Shown: one piece after another, positions 52,225 through 60,350 of the stretch | Position numbering within the stretch: the stretch's first letter is position 1 | Layout of the letters: every line of letters begins with the position of its first letter | NCBI RefSeq assembly: GCF_014648675.1 | Contig: NZ_BMRO01000001.1 | Span: 572,246-636,245 of the forward strand | DNA length: 64,000 nt | Direction of reading: 5' to 3' | From: Actinomadura livida | GTDB lineage: Bacteria; Actinomycetota; Actinomycetes; Streptosporangiales; Streptosporangiaceae | Notes under the pieces: generated by a model | The model's database searches: none | Seen by the model: the letters and a program-made list of their open reading frames with translations, nothing else | Told to the model about the DNA's origin: nothing | Made by a program: the position numbers and the translations under genes

Positions 52225-53238
52225 TCAGACCTGGCCGGCCTTCTCCAGCGCCGCGCAGCAGGTGCCCGTGATCAGGCGCGCCACCACGTACGGGTCGACG
52301 TTGGCGTTCGGCCGCCGGTCCTCGATGTAGCCGCGCTTGTCGACCTCGACCTGCCACGGGATCCGCACCGACGCGCCGCGGTTCGACACGCCGTAGCTGA
52401 ACTCGCTCCACGGCGCCGTCTCGTGCATGCCGGTCAGCCGCCGCTCGATGTCGGCGCCGTACCCGGCCACGTGCTCCTGCGCCCGGTCCGCGAGCGCCTC
52501 GCAGGCCGTGATGATCGCGTCGTACCCCTCGCGCATGGCCCTGGTCGAGAAGTTCGTGTGCGCCCCGGCGCCGTTCCAGTCGCCCTCGACCGGCTTCGGG
52601 TCGAGGGTGGCGGACACGCCGTAGTTCTCGGCGACGCGGTAGAGCAGCCACCGCGCGACCCACATGTGGTCGCCGACCTCGAGCGGCCCCGCCGGGCCGA
52701 TCTGGAACTCCCACTGCCCCGGCATGACCTCGGCGTTGATGCCCGACAGCTTCAGCCCGGCCGCCAGGCAGGCGTCCATGTGGGCCTCGACGATCTCGCG
52801 TCCGAAGACCTCGTCGGCGCCCACACCGCAGTAGTAGAAGCCCTGCGGCGCCGGGAACCCGCGCTCGGGGAAGCCGAGCGGGCGCCCGTCCTTGAAGAAC
52901 GTGTACTCCTGCTCGATCCCGTACCAGGACTCCTGCGCCGCGTACTGCTCGGCGATCGGGCGCAGCGTGGCCCGCGTGTTGGTCTCGTGGGGCGTCCCGT
53001 CCACGAGGAAGACCTCGCACAGCACCAGCTTGTGGTCCCCGCCCCGGATCGGGTCGGGACACGTGAACACCGGCTTGAGGACGCAGTCGGACTTGTCACC
53101 GGGCGCCTGGTTCGTGCTGGACCCGTCGAAGCCCCACTCCGGCGGCTCGGCACCGTCGGCCAGGATCCTCGTCTTCGACCGCAGCCGCGCGGTCGGCGCG
53201 GTGCCGTCGATCCAGATGTACTCGGCCTTGTAGCTCAA
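52225..53238 (-). CDS. glnII: Glutamine synthetase type II (eukaryotic-like)
   Basis: 337 residues from a TTG at 53238, behind GAAGGGA; no in-frame ATG or GTG fits the family start SYKAEYIWIDGT. GSII signatures are WGFDGSSTNQAPG, YGIEQEYTFFKDG (metal Glu), GINAEVMPGQWEFQIGP, the ammonium/ATP region HMWVARWLLYRVAE, HTNFSTRAMREG and NRGASVRIPWQV. It condenses glutamate and ammonia to glutamine using ATP. Actinomycetes carry it alongside GSI; it is not adenylylated and is classically regulated by GlnR. A long 476-bp upstream region fits a regulated promoter. Confidence 0.95.
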   Translation of the reverse strand: MSYKAEYIWIDGTAPTARLRSKTRILADGAEPPEWGFDGSSTNQAPGDKSDCVLKPVFTCPDPIRGGDHKLVLCEVFLVDGTPHETNTRATLRPIAEQYAAQESWYGIEQEYTFFKDGRPLGFPERGFPAPQGFYYCGVGADEVFGREIVEAHMDACLAAGLKLSGINAEVMPGQWEFQIGPAGPLEVGDHMWVARWLLYRVAENYGVSATLDPKPVEGDWNGAGAHTNFSTRAMREGYDAIITACEALADRAQEHVAGYGADIERRLTGMHETAPWSEFSYGVSNRGASVRIPWQVEVDKRGYIEDRRPNANVDPYVVARLITGTCCAALEKAGQV

Positions 53239-53714
53239 CGTGGGTCGTCCCTTCGAGGCGGTTTCAGCACGCCCCAACCTGTCAACCAGGCATTTCGGAC
53301 CTGTTGCCCATATGTGAACCCCATGTAAACGGGATTCCGGACGGCCTGAGGAGCTCCTCCCGGACGTGCGACCACGGGGTGTCACGTCGGACGCCCACCG
53401 GGCGACCACCAGGGGCGGGGTGTGGCCAGGCCAGGCGAACCGCCTGGCAGAGGCGACGACGGGACGCCGACACCGGAGCACACCAATCCTCCACATGATC
53501 ATTACTGATGGTCGACGCATGACCGGCGAATCCGTTTACCTGAATCGCAAAATTGACACCCATCAGCCATTATGGCCTTACCTGAAAACTCCCTCACCAG
53601 GCCCGACATCAACGATCAACAACCAATTACAACGTCGCGTGTACCGCCAAACCGCCCGGGTACGCACGAACCCGCTCAAGACAAGACGCAAGAATTCAAA
53701 GGAGGAATGCGTCC
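53239..53714. other. 476-bp intergenic region between glnII and a secreted-protein gene
   Basis: No gene seen. The right half (53,490-53,690) is markedly AT-richer than the surroundings and includes a TTGACA at 53553-53558 without a convincing -10 partner. A sequence loosely like a GlnR site (GTGAA-N6-GTAAAC, 53314-53330) lies upstream of glnII. A near-ideal Shine-Dalgarno AAAGGAGG (53698-53705) belongs to the next gene. Confidence 0.5.
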
Positions 53715-54251
53715 ATGAGAAGGGTTCTTACTGGCCTGTCCGCGATCGCGGTCGCACTGCTGACCGTGCTCGCCCTCACCGCCGCGCCGGCATCGGCCCG
53801 CGAGGCCGCGGCACCGGCGCCGCTCGACAGCGTCCCGGTCACCGGTACCGCGGACGATGGATCGACGTTCACCGGGACGGTGACGCCGACCGCCTTCACC
53901 TCGCAGGACCGCCGGCTGCTGCTCAACGGCACTCTCGACGGCACGATGCGCGACGCGTCCGGCGCGACCACCGGCACCGTGACCGACCAGGCCGTGGCGC
54001 TCCCCGTCGGCCTGCCCTCCGCCAGCTGCCCGATCCTGGACCTGACCCTCGGGCCGCTGGACCTCGACCTCCTGGGGCTGACGGTCCACCTCGACCGGGT
54101 CGTCCTGGACATCACGGCCGTCTCCGGCCCCGGCAAGCTGCTCGGCAACCTGCTGTGCGCCATCGCCGGCATCCTCGACGGCCCCGGCGACCTGGGCCTG
54201 CTCCCGGCCCTCCTCGCCCAGCTGAACGCACTCCTCGGCCTGGGCCGATGA
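53715..54251 (+). CDS. Secreted protein of unknown function, 178 aa
   Basis: 178 residues with a clear Sec signal peptide (MRRVLTGLSAIAVALLTVLA, cleavage after APASA at about 28) and a near-perfect Shine-Dalgarno (AAAGGAGG). The mature part is beta-rich (GTFTGTVTPTAFTSQDRRLLL-like strands) and then has Leu/Asp-rich stretches (LDLTLGPLDLDLLGLTVHLD) and two Cys, one in ASCPIL and one in NLLCAIAG, that could form a disulfide. Similar secreted proteins are common in actinomycetes, but I know no function. It is preceded by an AT-rich promoter region and is probably well expressed. Confidence 0.82.
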   Translation: MRRVLTGLSAIAVALLTVLALTAAPASAREAAAPAPLDSVPVTGTADDGSTFTGTVTPTAFTSQDRRLLLNGTLDGTMRDASGATTGTVTDQAVALPVGLPSASCPILDLTLGPLDLDLLGLTVHLDRVVLDITAVSGPGKLLGNLLCAIAGILDGPGDLGLLPALLAQLNALLGLGR

Positions 54252-54434
54252 CCACACCGCGACAGCCCACCCAGAAGGGCTGACGGCACCCACATGGACA
54301 CGACCCCTCGTCCCGGCACCGGGACGAGGGGTCGCGGCGTCTGAAATGGCCGGAGTCCTCGATGGCCGATGAGTCTGGCCGGCGGGCATGGTCCACCTGT
54401 ACAGACCGAAAACCACGAAAGCTGGAGGTGCCCA

Positions 54435-55121
54435 ATGACCGCCCAGGCGCTACCGCACGTCGTCGACGCCGAGACCTGGCAACGCCACCTCGACGACCTG
54501 CGCGTCCGCGAGAAGGCCGCGACCCGCGAACTCGACGCGATCGCCGCCCAGCGTCGCCGGATGCCGATGGTCGAGATGCCCGACTACACCCTGGAGGGCG
54601 AGAAGGGGCCGGTCCGGCTGCTGGACATCTTCGACGGCAAGTCGCAGCTGATCGTCTACAACCACATGTGGTTCCCCGGCGAGCAATGGCAGTGCGACGG
54701 CTGCACGGGGCTGACCTCACAGTTCACGCGGCCGGACTTCCTGGACGCTTACGACGCCAGGTTCGTCATCGTCACCCAGGGGCCGATCGACGAGGCCCTC
54801 GCCTACAAGCACAAGGTCGGGAACAAGATGACCTGGTACTCCACCGCGAACAGCCCGTTCGGTGCCGACGTCGACGCACCCCCGAACGGCGGCTTCGCGT
54901 TCAACGTGTTCCTGCGCGACGGCGACACCGTCTACCGCACCTGGCACACCACCGGCCGCGGCGCCGAGCAGCTCACCCACACGTTCGCGCTGATCGACGT
55001 CCTGCCGTACGGCCGCCAGGAGGAGTGGCAGGACTCCCCCGAAGGCTGGCCCCAGTCCCCCACCTACAGCCGCTGGCCAAGCTCCCAGGAAATCGCCACC
55101 CGCTACGGCCCAAACGCGTAA
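54435..55121 (+). CDS. DUF899 family thioredoxin-like protein
   Basis: 228 residues from the ATG at 54435 behind GGAGGTG. Family signatures are LRVREKAATRELDAIAAQRRR, MPMVEMPDYTLEG, LDIFDGKSQLIVYNHMWFPG, then CDGCTGLTSQF (the CxxC region) and FVIVTQGPIDEA. DUF899 proteins have a thioredoxin/AhpC-like fold and unknown substrate. It is the last chromosomal-looking gene before the tRNA/att region. Confidence 0.9.
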   Translation: MTAQALPHVVDAETWQRHLDDLRVREKAATRELDAIAAQRRRMPMVEMPDYTLEGEKGPVRLLDIFDGKSQLIVYNHMWFPGEQWQCDGCTGLTSQFTRPDFLDAYDARFVIVTQGPIDEALAYKHKVGNKMTWYSTANSPFGADVDAPPNGGFAFNVFLRDGDTVYRTWHTTGRGAEQLTHTFALIDVLPYGRQEEWQDSPEGWPQSPTYSRWPSSQEIATRYGPNA

Positions 55122-55155
55122 CAAGCCCACCGGCCACCTGAGACGGGCCGAGCGA

Positions 55156-55323
55156 CTATCGCCGATGACCAGTCATCCAAATATGTGACCCCGGAGTAGG
55201 CGCAAGCTCGACGTCAAGGCGTTCCCCCCAGTCCATAAGCCCCTGCGCGACCGCCTCCTCCAACTCACGCAAGTTCCCCTGAGCGAGGACGAGAGCAGCC
55301 ACCTGAATACGCTCGACCGCCAC
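55156..55323 (-). CDS. Possible 55-aa remnant ORF on the host side of the att site
   Basis: A 55-residue frame from a GTG, with a stop codon immediately upstream: VAVERIQVAALVLAQGNLRE, EAVAQGLMDWGERLDVEL and a short tail. Codon bias looks coding, but there is no ribosome site and it resembles the tail of a longer gene. It lies between the DUF899 gene and the left TGGCACG repeat pair, so it may be debris of an earlier integrated element. Confidence 0.3.
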   Translation of the reverse strand: MAVERIQVAALVLAQGNLRELEEAVAQGLMDWGERLDVELAPTPGSHIWMTGHRR

Positions 55324-55484
55324 CTAATGGCACGCGAATGGCACGGGCACGGCAAGATCAGACGGGTGTCGAACGACCTGAACCGCCGGGCATGACCGTC
55401 GTGGGCTCGTTGCGGCGAGCGACGCCTGAAGCCGTCGCCAGATCCACCGACGAGCCGGTATGCCCGCAGTCGCTCACAAGATCA

Positions 55485-55518
55485 AAGGCCATGGTCCGCG
55501 GCTGCGGATCATGGCCTT
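55485..55518. terminator. Hairpin next to the tRNA fragment
   Basis: AAGGCCATGGTCCGC (55485-55499) and GCGGATCATGGCCTT (55504-55518) pair over 15 bp with one G-T wobble and a 4-nt loop. It sits 9 bp past the tRNA 3' end on the minus strand and is probably the original tRNA terminator. Confidence 0.65.
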
Positions 55519-55526
55519 GACGTGGG

Positions 55527-55568
55527 TGGGCGCGGCAGGTTTCGAACCTGCGGCCACTCGCTTGTAAG
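55527..55568 (-). pseudogene. Truncated 3' half of tRNA-Val(UAC), integration (att) site
   Basis: Read on the minus strand: anticodon loop CTTACAA (anticodon TAC), 3' anticodon-stem strand GCGAG, variable loop TGGCC, T arm GCAGG-TTCGAAA-CCTGC, acceptor strand CGCGCCC and discriminator A; CCA is not encoded. The sequence upstream of the loop (GAGTT) cannot pair with GCGAG and no D arm or GGGCGCG acceptor strand follows, so only the 3' half is present. Such 3' halves mark one end of elements integrated into tRNA genes. A complete tRNA-Val is expected at the other end. Confidence 0.8.
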
Positions 55569-55798
55569 AACTCGTGATCACTGACTGGCTCCCGCTGACC
55601 TGCTTCTCGGCCGCGCTTCCCGCCTGTCGCGCGGCCTCCGTCCACAGACCTAATGGCACGCTAATGGCACGGAAGCGCGGCAAGATCACACAGGTTGATC
55701 ACTGCCTTGAGCTGGCACGCCTCCCCGCCCGCGGGCTCCCAAGTGGCACGGATATGGCACGCGGGCCCCTCCCCTGCGTGGCACGCACACCACTCCCC

Positions 55799-55954
55799 GC
55801 CTGAGCTTCCCGTCTGCCGTCGTCCCGCGCTCCGCGCTGCCGGGCCAGGGCCAGGGGGTGAAGGTGGAGCGCCCCACCGGACGAACGACCTTCACCCCCT
55901 GGCCCTGGTCTGGTAGATCTCCGATCGGGACGACGGCAGACGGGAAGCTCAGGC
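55799..55954. repeat. 156-bp nested near-palindrome
   Basis: Outer arms of 29 bp are perfectly inverted (55799-55827 and 55926-55954; left arm starts GCCTGAGCTTCCCGTCTGCC). Inner arms of 21 bp are also perfect (55845-55865 and 55888-55908; left starts CCAGGGCCAGGGGGTGAAGG). The unpaired spacers between outer and inner arms are 17 nt on both sides, and the central loop is 22 nt. No gene overlaps it. It could be a transfer or replication origin, a structured RNA or a strong terminator. The rest of 55569-56321 shows no gene. Confidence 0.85.
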
Positions 55955-56321
55955 ATCCCCGCAACCCTCAACGACCGTCAGAGACACGGCCAGGGCTTCC
56001 CGGAGCCGGAGTGCCCCCGCCGGAGGCAGAGAAGACCTCGACCACGTGGGATCAGAGCACGGGCGGCGGCGCGACCCGGTGACCGCCGGCACCTGGCGCA
56101 CAGGGCGGAGGCGTCGCGACGCGCGGCCCGGCGCGGCCGTCCGGTGACCGGCGCCCACGCCGCACGCTCCGGGCGGCCAGGCGCAGGGCCGCGCAGCGGC
56201 CCAAGCGCCGCCGCCCCTTGATCCAAAACAGCCTAATTCGGCAACTCTCCGCGCAACCTCTCTCATGAGTTGTACCGTTGAGCAGCACCAACTAGGGCAT
56301 GTTCAAGCGAGGGTTAGTTCA

Positions 56322-58040
56322 ATGTTCGATTTTTCAATCACTGCACTGAGTTTTAAAGATGGCACGCAGCAGGAGCTCCCCACCGGCGGCGTGACCGTAT
56401 TTGTTGGACCCAACAACTCCGGGAAATCGTTAACTCTCAGAGAAATTGAAAGCATTCTTGAGCACGGGACAGTAAGGCGCGGAACTAGGATCGCAGTTGA
56501 GGACGTCATTACGTCGAGATCCGGAACCCTCGACGACTTCATACAGTGGATCGAATCGCGCGGCTGGCGGCCGACGGTCGATCGACAGAATAGTACTGTC
56601 TTCTATGGGATGCGAGAGCATAGGCTAACGAAAGATGCCATAGCTGCAACATGGAATAGCGGGCGCCCTTTGGGGCAACTACGCAGTATTCTGCTTAGCA
56701 CGCTCCCTCCAGTCAATCGCTTGCAGCTAAATGGCGGTGCAACCAACTATGACCGCTTGATCGAAGCCGCTGAGCATCCTCTCCAATTTCTCGCAGATAA
56801 CCCCATATTGATGCAGAGACTCAACGAGCTTACCGAAAAAGCATTCGGGACCAAGATATCCATCAACCCCTATAGTCAACAGTACGTGCTTCGACTTGGA
56901 AGCGTATCGCGGGTGAATACACCCCCACCTCCACCGATTGAACTCCTCGAAGAGTACGAGAATCTTCCCACTCTTTCCGCGCAGGGTGATGGGGTAAATG
57001 CCTTTATCGGCCTTCTGCTATACACCATCGTAAGGGGAGAGAAGCTTGTACTGATCGACGAACCGGAGGCCTTCCTTCACCCGCCTCAAGCAAGGCTTCT
57101 CGGGCGAATACTAGTCGACGAAACCGACATCAACAGTCAGCTAATAATTGCAACTCACAGCCAAGATTTCCTACAGGGCATACTTGAATCCACCAAACGG
57201 CCTGTGCAAATCATTCGTTTGAACGTCGACACTAATGGCTCCCGCTCTAGAGTAACCATGTCTCCGGCAGAAGTAAAAGAATTGTGGGGAGACCCTCTCC
57301 TCAGATATTCCAATCTTCTCGACGGACTCTTCCACAGGGGCGTGGTCGTCTGCGAGGGCGACTCTGATTGCCGTTTCTATTCCGCCGTGCTCGATCAGGT
57401 CATGGAAGAACGTCGCGATAGCGACTTGTTGTTCACGCATGTGGGCGGTAAAGCTCGAATCAAAAAGGCCATAGAGCAGTTGAGACGATTTGGTGTTCCA
57501 GTTGTTGCACTCGCAGATATCGACCTGCTGAACGATGCACGTCTTCTGCGTGAGATCATCTCGTCAGCCGGTGGCGACTGGGATAACTTCAAGATCAGCC
57601 ATCAGGTTCTCACCTCAGCCCTTAGTTCAGGAAAAACTGCACCTAAGTACTCAGACCTTGCAGGCGTGGTAAAGAAGATCTCCAAGGCTAACGCAAATGA
57701 TCATTTGCCATTGGACCTCGCTAAAGAAATTCGAGAGGCACTCAAAGGTGAGTCCGGCTGGAGCAATCTCAAGAAGAGTGGATTGCAGAGCTTGCCCGGT
57801 GGAGAAGTATTCATGGCAGCAAAAACCATGCTCGACCAGTTGAAGGAACTCGGCATTTTCGTTGTTCCAGTAGGGGAGTTGGAGCGCTGGGTTCCTGAGG
57901 TTTCGGCTGCAGATAAGCACCGATGGCTGGTCGAAATACTCGAAGAGGGATATCACGCGCGCCCATCTCAGGAACTCAGCCAGTTCGTTCTCGAATGGGC
58001 GAAGTATTTGGGAATTACTCCGAGTGGGGACAGCCTATAG
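56322..58040 (+). CDS. OLD-family ATPase-Toprim nuclease (probable defence cargo)
   Basis: 572 residues from the ATG at 56322 (GAGGG 8 nt upstream; an ATG at 56265 has no ribosome site). ABC-type ATPase: Walker A VGPNNSGKS (Lys35), signature area PTLSAQGDGVNAFIGLLLY, Walker B LVLIDEPEAFLHPP and the H-loop IATHSQDF. A Toprim domain follows (about 335-470): VVVCEGDSDCRFYSAVL with the catalytic Glu and VVALADIDLLND with the DxD. This single-chain order is that of class 1 OLD endonucleases, known phage-exclusion proteins. The gene is visibly lower in GC than the chromosome and there is no GajB-like helicase next to it, so it is a lone OLD protein. Confidence 0.87.
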   Translation: MFDFSITALSFKDGTQQELPTGGVTVFVGPNNSGKSLTLREIESILEHGTVRRGTRIAVEDVITSRSGTLDDFIQWIESRGWRPTVDRQNSTVFYGMREHRLTKDAIAATWNSGRPLGQLRSILLSTLPPVNRLQLNGGATNYDRLIEAAEHPLQFLADNPILMQRLNELTEKAFGTKISINPYSQQYVLRLGSVSRVNTPPPPPIELLEEYENLPTLSAQGDGVNAFIGLLLYTIVRGEKLVLIDEPEAFLHPPQARLLGRILVDETDINSQLIIATHSQDFLQGILESTKRPVQIIRLNVDTNGSRSRVTMSPAEVKELWGDPLLRYSNLLDGLFHRGVVVCEGDSDCRFYSAVLDQVMEERRDSDLLFTHVGGKARIKKAIEQLRRFGVPVVALADIDLLNDARLLREIISSAGGDWDNFKISHQVLTSALSSGKTAPKYSDLAGVVKKISKANANDHLPLDLAKEIREALKGESGWSNLKKSGLQSLPGGEVFMAAKTMLDQLKELGIFVVPVGELERWVPEVSAADKHRWLVEILEEGYHARPSQELSQFVLEWAKYLGITPSGDSL

Positions 58041-58051
58041 GTTCATAAGCA

Positions 58052-58753
58052 CTAGTTGTGACCACCTATACTGGCGATAGCATCTATAAGCACTGGAGAA
58101 GTTAGGCTAGCCAGTACGGTAACCGCGCCAGCATCACGAAGCTGCCCAGACTTGGTGTGACCGGTGGCTACTGCGATCACTTGCGCACCCCCCTCGCGAG
58201 CGGCTTCCACGTCGCTTACGGTGTCGCCGACTACAAAGGTGGTTTCTCGGGTGTAGGTGTGGCCTGTGCGGGTGGTGGCTCGGCCTTGGGCTATCTGGAC
58301 TAGATTGGGGCGTTCGGAGTCGTCAGTGCCGTAGGCGCCTATCTCTAGGTCTAGGTAGTGGGCTAGGTCGAAGGTTTCTAGCTTGGCGATTGCTGAGGGC
58401 TTGGGGTTGCCGGTTAGGACGGTTTGGGTGATGTGCGGCAGTTCGGCGAAGGCTTGTAGGGCTTCGCGGGCTCCTGGGAGGGCTCGGCCTCGTTGGCGCA
58501 TCTCGTCGGCTCGGGCTCGGTAGCCGGCGGCCTGTGCCTCGACGAACTTGGGGAAGTAGTCGCCTGGGTCCTGGATGTCGTATAGGTCGAGGGTTTCGCT
58601 GAAGATGACCTGCTCAGTGCGGCCGGTGACGTCGGCTAGGCGGTCGATGTGGTGGCCGGTGACCTGCTCGAACGCGCCCTTGAAGACCTCGCCTCCTACG
58701 CCTCCGGTCTCTATGAGCGTGTGGTCGATGTCCCAAAGGATGAGCTTGTGCAC
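58052..58753 (-). CDS. HAD-family phosphatase
   Basis: 233 residues. HAD motifs are motif I WDIDHTLIET, motif II VLTGNPKPS, and motif IV VVGDTVSDVEAAREGG, with the helical cap between residues about 15 and 85 as in phosphoglycolate-phosphatase-like enzymes. It hydrolyses a small phosphate ester, identity unknown. It is divergent from the XRE regulator and convergent with the OLD gene (11 bp between stops). HAD genes next to XRE regulators recur in actinomycete integrative elements (from memory), suggesting accessory rather than core function. Confidence 0.87.
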   Translation of the reverse strand: MHKLILWDIDHTLIETGGVGGEVFKGAFEQVTGHHIDRLADVTGRTEQVIFSETLDLYDIQDPGDYFPKFVEAQAAGYRARADEMRQRGRALPGAREALQAFAELPHITQTVLTGNPKPSAIAKLETFDLAHYLDLEIGAYGTDDSERPNLVQIAQGRATTRTGHTYTRETTFVVGDTVSDVEAAREGGAQVIAVATGHTKSGQLRDAGAVTVLASLTSPVLIDAIASIGGHN

Positions 58754-58842
58754 GCTGTCGTGTCCCTTCGCGGGCTGCGGTCGTGGGGTGTGGCTGCCTA
58801 CGCTGGTCTGTGCCTAGTCTCCCCCGCCCTCCGGGAGTGAAC

Positions 58843-60057
58843 GTGTCTGCTTCGGATGAGATCGGTATCGGTGAGCGTCTGCGGTTCTACCGGCAGGGCC
58901 GCAACAAGACACAGGCCGTGGTGGCTGGGCTGGCCGGTGTGAGTGAGGACTACGTCTCGCAGATTGAGCGGGGTGCGAAGACTCCCACTATCGGGCTCCT
59001 GCACAAGTTCGCCCGGATTCTGGACGTTCAGGTGTCGGTGCTGCTTGGGGAACCAACGTTTGAGCAGAACGGCACGATCCACCCGGTGGCGTCGGAGCTG
59101 CATCGGCGGATGATGTCGTTTGGTCCTCCGCGTGGGGGCGGGGATGTCGACCTTGCTGAGCTGCGACAGAGGGTTGATGCGGCCTGGAAGATCTGGCAGA
59201 CGTCGCCTCGGCGGTACACGGAGGGCGCCGAGACATTTCCCGCGTTGCTGTCGGACGTCCAGGCGGCGGCGCGGTCGTTTCGGGCGTTCGGTGAGGTTGA
59301 ACAGCGGCGGGAAGCGGCCCGGTTGTCGTCGGACATGTACTTCCTGCTGCGGACGTTCGCCAAGCGGGTCGGGCGGACTGATCTGTCGTTGCTGGCTGCC
59401 GACCGTGCGATCGCGGCGGCGTATGAGACGGATGATCCGCTGAGGATCGCGGGGGCTCACTGGAATCTCGGGCACATTCTGATCGCGCAGAATGAGTCGG
59501 AGGCTGCCGAGGAAACGGCTGTCCATGCGATCGAGGAACTCAAGCCGCATCTCGATGGGGGCGGCGACTGGGTGGCGATGTCGGGCGCGTTGTGGCTTGT
59601 GGCGTCGGTCGCCTCGGTGCGTCAGGGGGACGCGTGGGCGGCTCGGGATCGGCTGCGGGAACACGCGTTGCCGGCGGCCAAGTCGACCGGTGAGGGCAAC
59701 GTGATGTGGACGGTGTTCGGGCCGACGAACGTCCATCTTCATGCGATGAGTGTCGAGATGGAGGCAGGCGAATCGGCGGAGGGGCTGAGTATCGCCGATC
59801 GGATCGACGTCACCTCGTCGCCGTCGCTGGAGCGGCAGACCACCTTCTATCTGGAGCTGGCGCGGCTGCATGAACAGCGGCGCGACGATGCGGCCGTGTT
59901 GCTGCATCTGATGAGCGCTGAGGCCAGTGGTCCGGAGGATCTGCGGTACAACGTGCTCGCGCGTGATCTGGTGCGTGGGCTGCTGAAACGGGCGCGGCCG
60001 AGTATGGCGCCACAGGTGCGGGCTCTGGCCAAGCGCATCGGCCTGGTGGCTGCGTAG
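58843..60057 (+). CDS. XRE-family regulator with TPR-like C-terminal domain
   Basis: About 404 residues. The GTG at 58843 has GGGAG 5 nt upstream; a GTG at 58837 is also possible. N-terminal helix-turn-helix (about 8-65): GERLRFYRQGRNKTQAVVAG, then SEDYVSQIERGAKTPTIGLL. The C-terminal 330 residues are alpha-helical repeats without a catalytic motif (HWNLGHILIAQNESEAAEET, LYLELARLHEQRRDDAAVL-type pairs), likely peptide- or ligand-sensing TPRs. It probably controls its own divergent promoter and the HAD gene or element functions. Confidence 0.87.
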   Translation: MSASDEIGIGERLRFYRQGRNKTQAVVAGLAGVSEDYVSQIERGAKTPTIGLLHKFARILDVQVSVLLGEPTFEQNGTIHPVASELHRRMMSFGPPRGGGDVDLAELRQRVDAAWKIWQTSPRRYTEGAETFPALLSDVQAAARSFRAFGEVEQRREAARLSSDMYFLLRTFAKRVGRTDLSLLAADRAIAAAYETDDPLRIAGAHWNLGHILIAQNESEAAEETAVHAIEELKPHLDGGGDWVAMSGALWLVASVASVRQGDAWAARDRLREHALPAAKSTGEGNVMWTVFGPTNVHLHAMSVEMEAGESAEGLSIADRIDVTSSPSLERQTTFYLELARLHEQRRDDAAVLLHLMSAEASGPEDLRYNVLARDLVRGLLKRARPSMAPQVRALAKRIGLVAA

Positions 60058-60075
60058 AACCCGGACGGGGAGTCG

Positions 60076-60096
60076 ACCCGAACTGAGAGTTCGGGT
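60076..60096 (+). terminator. Short hairpin after the XRE gene
   Basis: ACCCGAACT (60076-60084), loop GAG, AGTTCGGGT (60088-60096): perfect 9-bp stem 19 bp after the stop. Confidence 0.6.
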
Positions 60097-60161
60097 TGTG
60101 GGCTTGATTCGCTCTTAACGTCGTGGCGCGACGTTCCGAGAGCGGTCAAGGAGTCCCCACC

Positions 60162-60350
60162 TTGCAGAACACCACGGCGAACCCCTCGTCTGTCGAACCC
60201 TGCGTTTCCTGCGGCGGCCGGAAACGCAAGTTCGTCCTTCCCCGGCGGCGGCTGGTAATCGTCCCTGCTGATGCGGCGGCGGTCGCTGCGCCGGTTCGGG
60301 TTCCGGAGGAGTGCCCGCGCTGCGCAGGTACCGGCGTTGAGGCGGCGTGA
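60162..60350 (+). CDS. Small zinc-ribbon protein, 62 aa
   Basis: 62 residues from a TTG at 60162 with AAGGAG 8 nt upstream (a GTG at 60123 is in frame but has no site). Two CxxCxG motifs, CVSCGG and CPRCAGTG, at the two ends resemble a DnaJ-type zinc ribbon. The middle is basic and hydrophobic (RKFVLPRRRLVIVP). It is probably a small Zn-binding accessory protein of the mobile element. It overlaps the next gene by 4 nt. Confidence 0.65.
   Translation: MQNTTANPSSVEPCVSCGGRKRKFVLPRRRLVIVPADAAAVAAPVRVPEECPRCAGTGVEAA

Larger units (their letters stand above)
55328..55785 (+). repeat. Helically phased TGGCACG repeats around the att site
   Basis: TGGCACG occurs at 55328, 55339, 55654, 55665, 55713, 55744, 55755 and 55779. 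Three pairs (55328/55339, 55654/55665, 55744/55755) are exactly 11 bp apart. The first two pairs sit in a longer direct repeat (CCTAATGGCACGC, then AATGGCACGG and GGCAAGATCA) at 55323 and 55649, on either side of the tRNA fragment. Paired, phased short repeats next to a tRNA att site suggest arm-type binding sites of a tyrosine integrase or excisionase. Confidence 0.65.

Noticed and set aside
53314..53330. GlnR binding site upstream of glutamine synthetase II
   Set aside because: GTGAA-N6-GTAAAC has the right spacing but misses two consensus positions and no second tandem box was found; listed only as a weak hint.
53553..53581. Sigma-A-type promoter with TTGACA before the secreted-protein gene
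   Set aside because: The -35 is perfect but no acceptable -10 hexamer lies 16-19 bp downstream.
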